A stretch of 64,000 nucleotides of DNA from Symbiodinium natans. Taxonomy: Eukaryota > Sar > Dinophyceae > Suessiales > Symbiodiniaceae. The stretch is from assembly GCA_905221605.1 (NCBI GenBank), contig CAJNDS010002623.1, positions 868,371 through 932,370 of the forward strand, written 5' to 3'. Below are positions 58,556-64,000 of this stretch, piece after piece. Made by a program: the position numbers and the translations under genes. The notes below the pieces were generated by a model. The model saw only the letters and a list, made by a program, of their open reading frames with translations, was not told the origin of the DNA and made no database searches. The first letter of the stretch is position 1; the number at the start of each line of letters is the position of its first letter.

Positions 58556-61240
58556 GTCAATTAAATTAATTTAAACGATTTAAACGATTTAATTGGGTCC
58601 AATTAAATCGTTTAAATCCGACGCCTCAATTAAACAATTTAATTAGACCGTAGGATTTAAACGATTTAACTGGGTCCAATTAAATCGTTTAAATCCGACG
58701 CCCCAATTAAATAATTTAATTCGACCGTAGGATTTAAACGATTTAATTGGGCCCAAGTAAATCGTTTAAATCGTTTAAATCGTTTAAATCGTTTAAATCG
58801 TTTAAATTAATTTAATTGTGGTGGGAGGTGAGTACAGACAGGCACAGAGCCAATTAAATTATTTAAATCCGACGCCTCAATTAAATAATTTAATTAGACC
58901 GTAGGATTTAAATGATTTAATTGGTTTATGGCTTGGCTGAGTCCCCCCACAATTAAATTAATTTAAACGATTTAAACGATTTAAACGATTTAATTGGGTC
59001 CAATTAAATCGTTTAAATCCGACGCCTCAATTAAATAATTTAATAGACCGTAGGATTTAAACGATTTAATTGGGTCCAATTAAATCGTTTAAATCCGACG
59101 CCTCAATTAAATAATTTAATTGGACCGTAGGATTTAAACGATTTAATTGGGCCCAATTAAATCGTTTAAATCGTTTAAATCGTTTAAATTAATTTAATTG
59201 TGGTGGGAGGTGAGTACAGACAGGCACAGAGCCAATTAAATTATTTAAATCCGACGCCTCAATTAAATAATTTTATTAGACCGTAGGATTTAAATGATTT
59301 AATTGGTTTATGGCTTGGCTGAGTCCCCCCACAATTAAATTAATTTAAACGATTTAAACGATTTAAACGATTTAAACGATTTAATTGGGTCCAATTAAAT
59401 CGTTTAAATCCGACGCCTCAATTAAATAATTTAATTCGACCGTAGGATTTAAACGATTTAATTGGGTCCAATTAAATCGTTTAAATCCGACGCCTCAATT
59501 AAATAATTTAATTGGACCGTAGGATTTAAACGATTTAATTGGGCCCAATTAAATCGTTTAAATCGTTTAAATCGTTTAAATCGTTTAAATTAATTTAATT
59601 GTGGTGGGAGGTGAGTACAGACAGGCACAGAGCCAATTAAATTATTTAAATCCGACGCCTCAATTAAATAATTTAATTAGACCGTAGGATTTAAATGATT
59701 TAATTGGTTTATGGCTTGGCTGAGTCCCCCCACAATTAAATTAATTTAAACGATTTAAACGATTTAAACGATTTAAACGATTTAATTGGGTCCAATTAAA
59801 TCGTTTAAATCCGACGCCTCAATTAAATAATTTAATTCGACCGTAGGGTTTAAACGATTTAATTGGGTCCAATTAAATCGTTTAAATCCGACGCCTCAAT
59901 TAAATAATTTAATTGGACCGTAGGATTTAAACGATTTAGTTGGGCCCAATTAAATCGTTTAAATCGTTTAAATCGTTTAAATCGTTTAAATCGTTTAAAT
60001 CGTGTAAATCGTTTAAATTAATTTAATTGTGGTGGGAGGTGAATACAGACAGGCACAGAGCCAATTAAATTATTTAAATCCGACGCCTCAATTAAATAAT
60101 TTAATTAGACCGTAGGATTTAAATGATTTAATTGGTTTATGGCTTGGCTGAGTCCCCCCACAATTAAATGAATTTAAACGATTTAAACGATTTAAACGAT
60201 TTAAACGATTTAATTGGGTCCAATTAAATCGTTTAAATCCGACGCCTCAATTAAATAATTTAATTCGACCGTAGGATTTAAACGATTTAATTGGGTCCAA
60301 ATACATCGTTTAAATCCGACGCCTCAATTAAATAATTTAATTGGACCGTAGGATTTAAACGATTTAATTGGGCCCAATTAAATCGTTTAAATCGTCTAAA
60401 TCGTTTAAATCGTTTAAATTAATTTAATTGTGGTGGGAGGTGAGTACAGACAGGCACAGAGCCAATTAAATTATTTAAATCCGACGGCTCAATTAAATAA
60501 TTTAATTAGACCGTAGGATTTAAATGATTTAATTGGTTTATGGCTTGGCTTAGTCCCCCCACAATTAAATTAATTTAAACGATTTAAACGATTTAAACGA
60601 TTTAAACGATTTAATTGGGTCCAATTAAATCGTTTAAATCCGACGCCTCAATTAAATAATTTAATTCGACCGTAGGATTTAAACGATTTAATTGGGTCCA
60701 ATTAAATCGTTTAAATCCGACGCCTCAAATAAATAATTTAATTCGACCGTAGGATTTAAACAATTTAATTGGGCCCAATTAAATCGTTTAAATCGTTTAA
60801 ATCGTTTAAATTAATTTAATTGTGGGGGGACTCAGCCAAGCCATAAACCAATTAAATCATTTAAATCCTACGGTCTAATTAAATTATTTAATTAAGGCGT
60901 CGGATTTAAATAATTTAATTGGCTCTGTGCCTGTCTGTATTCACCTCCCACCACAATTAAATTAATTTAAACGATTTAAACGATTTAAACGATTTAAACG
61001 ATTTAATTGGGCCCAATTAAATCGTTTAAATCCTACGGTCGAATTAAATTATTTAATTGGACCGTAGGATTTAAACGATTTAATTGGACCCAATTAAATC
61101 GTTTAAATCGTTTAAATCGTTTAAATTAATTTAATTGTGGTGGGAGGTGAGTATAGACAAGCACAGAGCCAATTAAATTATTTAAATCCGACGCCTTACT
61201 TATTCAAAAAAATAGGGCGTAGGATTTAAATAATTTAATT
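58556..61240. repeat. AT-rich palindromic satellite, about 0.38-0.43 kb unit
   Basis: Landmark GTGGGAGGTGAGTACAGACA falls at 58,821, 59,203, 59,604, 60,032 and 60,433 (periods 382, 401, 428, 401), inverted near 60,935 and forward again near 61,139. Length changes reflect the number of 9-bp AATCGTTTA units. Subunits CCAATTAAATCGTTTAAATC, CGACGCCTCAATTAAATAAT and GACCGTAGGATTTAAACGAT are themselves inverted repeats. No coding frame. Confidence 0.95.
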
Positions 61241-61383
61241 AAGCTCTCTCTATTTAAATAGTTTAATTTATTTAAATAAATTAAATTATTTTCTGCTTAT
61301 TAAAAAAAGGAATGAGCTAAATAGACCCTAAAGGCTGCTCTTTCATATATATATATATATAACAAAATCTCTTTCTTTTAAAG
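61241..61383. other. Transition sequence with a TA microsatellite
   Basis: AT-rich tail of the satellite, a GGGTCTATTTAGC-related stretch (inverse of 49,160 and 50,205) and (TA)n at 61,347-61,361. Confidence 0.5.
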
Positions 61384-61530
61384 ATGCGGTGGACTTTCGC
61401 TCTGCTGGGGGTCTTGGGCTTTAGGGGTCAACACCGGCCGCTGCCTCAGAATCCTCCGCCCGGCCGCAGGATTGCGCGAAGAGGGCGGCCTGCGGACCCT
61501 AAACCATCAACCCTAAACCCTAAACCCTAA
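61384..61530 (+). CDS. Exon-like segment with possible signal peptide
   Basis: ATG after TTTAAAG opens 48 codons: MRWTFALLGVLGFRGQHRPL.. then ..GRRIARRGRPADPKP before repeat-derived residues. The basic then hydrophobic N terminus resembles a signal peptide and the Arg-rich stretch a processing or transit region. The last eight or so codons are CCCTAAA-derived, so the true exon probably ends near 61,498. Confidence 0.3.
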   Translation: MRWTFALLGVLGFRGQHRPLPQNPPPGRRIARRGRPADPKPSTLNPKP

Positions 61531-61710
61531 ACCCTAACCCGAAACCTAACCCTAACCCTAAACCCTAACCTAAGCCCTCACCCCAACATGCAGAAACGTA
61601 ACTCGCTTAGAGGGCTCGGTGCAAGAAGTATAAACCCTAAACCCTAAACACTAAGACTAAACCCTAAACCCTAAACCCTAAACCCTAAACCCTAAACCCT
61701 AAACCCTGAC
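61500..61710 (-). repeat. CCCTAAA arrays
   Basis: Two degenerate arrays (61,508-61,570 and 61,630-61,708) separated by a short island. Confidence 0.9.
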
Positions 61711-61854
61711 CACCAAGTGTTGGGAATTAGGCCTCACAGCCAACGCAAACATCGTTCTCCAGGGCAGTAGGGGCGACGCCCCTTTCTCTTGTCCTTCGAC
61801 TTTGATTTGACGGCTCCAGCCCTGGTAACCAGAATCTGGGTTTAGGGCTTATGG

Positions 61855-61962
61855 GTTAGGATTTAGGGTTTAGGGTTTAGGGTTTAGGGTTTAGGGTTTA
61901 GGGTTTAGGGTTTAGGGTTTAGGGTTTAGGGTTTAGGGTTTAGGGTTTAGGGTTTAGGGTTT
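61855..61962 (+). repeat. TTTAGGG array
   Basis: About 15 perfect units. The following island 61,963-62,170 has no supported gene. Confidence 0.95.
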
Positions 61963-62242
61963 TGTTCTCTCCATGTGTTGCTTTGCTTGAAACGGTGATA
62001 CTGTATTCTTCGGAACTGAAGCAACTTTCCGGCACCAAATAGCGACCGATGTTGAAGCTCATAGTCACATGTCGAAACTCGCGCGAAGAAACCGGCAAGA
62101 GAAAATGAGGGTGGCATCATCAATCCGGCAAGGATGTTCTCACGACTAAGCCCAAAACTCGGACCCCTAAAGTTGGGGTTTGGGGTTTAGGGTTTAGGGT
62201 TTGGGTTTGGGGTTTAGGGTTTAGGGTTTAGGGTTTAGGCTT

Positions 62243-62332
62243 GAGGAGAAGCCCGCGCGCCTCCGCCTGCTGCTCCACCGCCTGCAGCAGGCAGCCAAAA
62301 GCCGGATGCCCTTGCACCTGGGGGTTTGTTAA
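62243..62332 (+). CDS. Exon-like segment, helical and basic
   Basis: EEKPARLRLLLHRLQQAAKS.. then RMPLHLGVC and TAA; strongly helix-forming. TTTAG|GCTTGAG precedes it, and CTGGGG|GTTTG offers a GT end before the stop. TTTAGGG lies on both sides in sense. Unassigned. Confidence 0.4.
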   Translation, partial: EEKPARLRLLLHRLQQAAKSRMPLHLGVC

Positions 62333-62334
62333 AT

Positions 62335-62860
62335 GGCTTTTTGCTAGGGGTTTGAGGTTTAGGGTTTAGGGTTAAGGGTTTTGGGTTTAATGTTTAGGGA
62401 TTTAGGGTTTAGGGCTTAGGGTTTAGGGTCCCCGGGTTTGAAAAATTTCAAGGAGCGGGTCTCATCATCAAGATTTCCATAAGCAGCACCGCCACTCACA
62501 AGCATGGCACAAACACCCGGGAGGTTCTAAGCCCTGAACCCTAAAGCCTGAACTGCCTAAAGCCCTAGGACCCTAAACCCTGCAGACCTTAAAACACTTC
62601 AACCCCCCCCCCCCCTTCAAAAAAAAAGAAAACAAGTTTAACACCCCAAAGCCCTAAACCCTAAACCCTTAACCCCCGAAGACCGCCTAGACCCCAAACC
62701 AAAAAACCATCCCCCCCCACCCCCAAAGCCCTAAACCCTAAACCCCAAAGCCCCAAAGCCCTAAACCCAAACCCCAAACCCCCAAAGCCCTAAACCCCAA
62801 ACCCTAAACCCTAAATCCTAAACTCTAAACCCTAAACCCGAAACCCTAACCCTAAACTCA
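62335..62860. repeat. Degenerate telomere-like DNA
   Basis: TTTAGGG-type on the left (62,350-62,430), a 100-bp island, then CCCTAAA/CCCCAAA-type with C- and A-runs (62,640-62,850). No gene seen. Confidence 0.7.
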
Positions 62861-62875
62861 CCACCTAAAAGCCCT

Positions 62876-62962
62876 GAAAAGGGCGCAGGTGAAAGGACCC
62901 AGCGGCCTCCTTCAAAGCTTCGGGAGACGCCGACGCATCGGGGCCCGACTCGCCCTTCACCT
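62876..62962 (-). CDS. Exon-like segment, unidentified
   Basis: Minus-strand frame QVKGESGPDASASPEALKEA.. then AGSFHLRPF, following CCTCAG-like sequence. All three minus frames and one plus frame are largely open, so the choice rests on composition. Confidence 0.3.
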
Positions 62963-62963
62963 G

Positions 62964-63140
62964 AGGTTTAGGGTTTAGGGTTTAGGGTTTAGGGTTTAGG
63001 GTTTAGGGTTTAGGGTTTAAGGGTTTTAGGGTTTTAGGGTTTTAGGGTTTTAGGGTTTTAGGGTTTTAGGGTTTTAGGGTTTTAGGGTTTTAGGGTTTTA
63101 GGGTTTTAGGGTTTAGGGTTTAGGGTTTAGGGTTGAAGGT
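62964..63140 (+). repeat. TTTAGGG array passing into TTTTAGGG
   Basis: About six 7-bp units, about 13 TTTTAGGG units (63,007-63,110), then 7-bp units again. Confidence 0.95.
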
Positions 63141-63204
63141 TGAGTGTTGAGGGTTCAAAATGACTGAGAGACGTTTAGTGGGTTTGAAGGTCTTCGGATT
63201 CTGG

Positions 63205-63292
63205 GGGCTTAAGGAGCTTAAGGGGCTTAAGGGGCTTAAGGGGCCTAAGGGGCTTAAGGAGCTTAAGGGGCTTAAGGGGCTTAAGGGGCCAA
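63205..63292 (+). repeat. 9-bp AAGGGGCTT array
   Basis: About nine units of GGGGCTTAA. Produces the repetitive frame LKGLKGLKG, not a gene. Confidence 0.9.
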
Positions 63293-63664
63293 ATCGGGCC
63301 GTCTTTGGGGTTTTGGAAGTTGGGTTTTTAGGGTTTAGGGTTTATGGTTTAGGGCTAGGGTGTACGTCTTTTTGGGTCTCGGGCTTAGGGTACCCTGAGC
63401 CCAAACACAAACCCAACACTCAAGACTCAAAAAAGCCCTGAACCCTGATAACTCAAGTGACTTTACCTTAGACCCCTAAGGTGGTACCCTTGGGTTTGGG
63501 GATTCCTACAAAGGTAATATAAGGGCCATGTTCGGATTGATTAAAGTGAAACCTTTAGGGGTGCAACCGTAGGGGTACGAGTCTTAACCCCTTGAATAAC
63601 CCTACCCCTGAAACCTCTAAGAGCGCAAGGATTTGTGCGTATTTATTCCGCAGTTCTTTGCGGC

Positions 63665-63845
63665 TCACACTTCGGAATCCTCTAAATAACCCTAAACCCT
63701 GAACCCCAAACCTTAAACCCGAGACCCTGAACCCTGAACCCTAAACAATAACCCCGAACCTTAATCCCTAAGCTACCCTAAACCACAACCCTAAACCCTA
63801 AACCCTAATTAAACCCTAAACCCCAACCCTGAAGCCTAAACCCCC
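63665..63845 (-). repeat. Degenerate CCCTAAA array
   Basis: Mixed CCCTAAA, CCCTGAA and CCCCAAA units. Confidence 0.85.
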
Positions 63846-63935
63846 TCATGCAGCCGCCGTCACGCAGTGCCGCGCGATGCGATGGAGAGCCGTGGCCATG
63901 TTCACTCCGTTCATGTACTTGAGCTCCTGGACTTT
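63846..63935 (-). CDS. Exon resembling helical-repeat RNA-binding proteins
   Basis: Minus-strand 29 codons to TGA: KVQELKYMNGVNMATALHRI.. then ARHCVTAAA. The NGVNMATALHRIAR pattern resembles the first helical repeats (N-x-aTalHriAk) of OPR/HPR-type organelle RNA-binding proteins abundant in alveolates, as does the segment at 42,210. AAAGTCCAG|GAG could be its acceptor, and CACTGC|GTGACG a donor before the stop. Tentative. Confidence 0.4.
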   Translation of the reverse strand, partial: KVQELKYMNGVNMATALHRIARHCVTAAA

Positions 63936-64000
63936 CGGGTTTAGGGCTTAGGGTTTTGGATTTTGGGTTTAGGGTTTAGGAGATAGGGCTACGTCTGGGA

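Noticed and set aside
58060-58560. 166-codon Gly/Ala/Pro-rich frame
   Set aside because: Spans a GC-skewed minisatellite and TTATCATAATTATGATAA palindromes. No domain.

Overview
The window looks like nuclear DNA of a eukaryote, most likely a dinoflagellate of the Symbiodiniaceae type. This is an inference from four things: Arabidopsis-type telomere repeats (TTTAGGG) scattered throughout in both orientations; a DIRS/PAT-order and a Ty1/copia-type retroelement; short exon-like coding segments, including a Lys-Lys-Pro-Ala-rich N terminus and two segments resembling helical-repeat organelle RNA-binding proteins; and inverted-repeat elements ending in GC/GT...AG, the relaxed splice ends known from dinoflagellates. 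No spliced-leader, tRNA or rRNA sequence was found, so the assignment stays tentative. A chromerid or other TTTAGGG alga cannot be excluded.

Layout. 1-19.8 kb: telomere-like arrays alternate with 60-300 bp islands, many of which read as open, protein-like segments, mostly on the minus strand. 19.8-20.4 kb: a copia reverse-transcriptase stub followed by a long TTTTAGGG array. 20,565-27,125: one apparently intact DIRS-order retrotransposon on the minus strand with split direct repeats (A1 - ORFs - B1 A2 B2) and three ORFs: a gag-like protein, RT-RNase H-methyltransferase, and a tyrosine recombinase nested in another frame. 27.1-48.5 kb: more telomere-like arrays, exon-like islands and inverted-repeat elements, plus a 9-bp TTTAGAGGG inverted-array structure at 45.2-46.1 kb. 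48.5-50.6 kb: a recent 1.04-kb tandem duplication. 50.6-57.8 kb: purine/pyrimidine-strand-biased tandem duplications carrying an 87-bp hairpin satellite. 57.8-61.3 kb: AT-rich palindromic repeats and a roughly 0.4-kb satellite. 61.3-64 kb: telomere-like arrays with exon-like islands again.

Main interpretations. (1) The retrotransposon encodes all the enzymes expected for circular-DNA, recombinase-mediated insertion, plus a methyltransferase whose visible motifs (DLFAGKGG, PCTTFS) are of the cytosine-C5 class. Its methyltransferase starts within about ten codons of the recombinase stop, in the RT frame. (2) At least three inverted-repeat families have splice-site-like ends, and computational removal leaves open, protein-like reading frames across four junctions, so they look like introner elements. 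(3) In some places a telomere-like array itself lies between two coding-like segments with splice-like edges, so part of this apparently gene-free DNA may be introns or exon shards of real genes. Points 2 and 3 are inferences that transcript data would settle.
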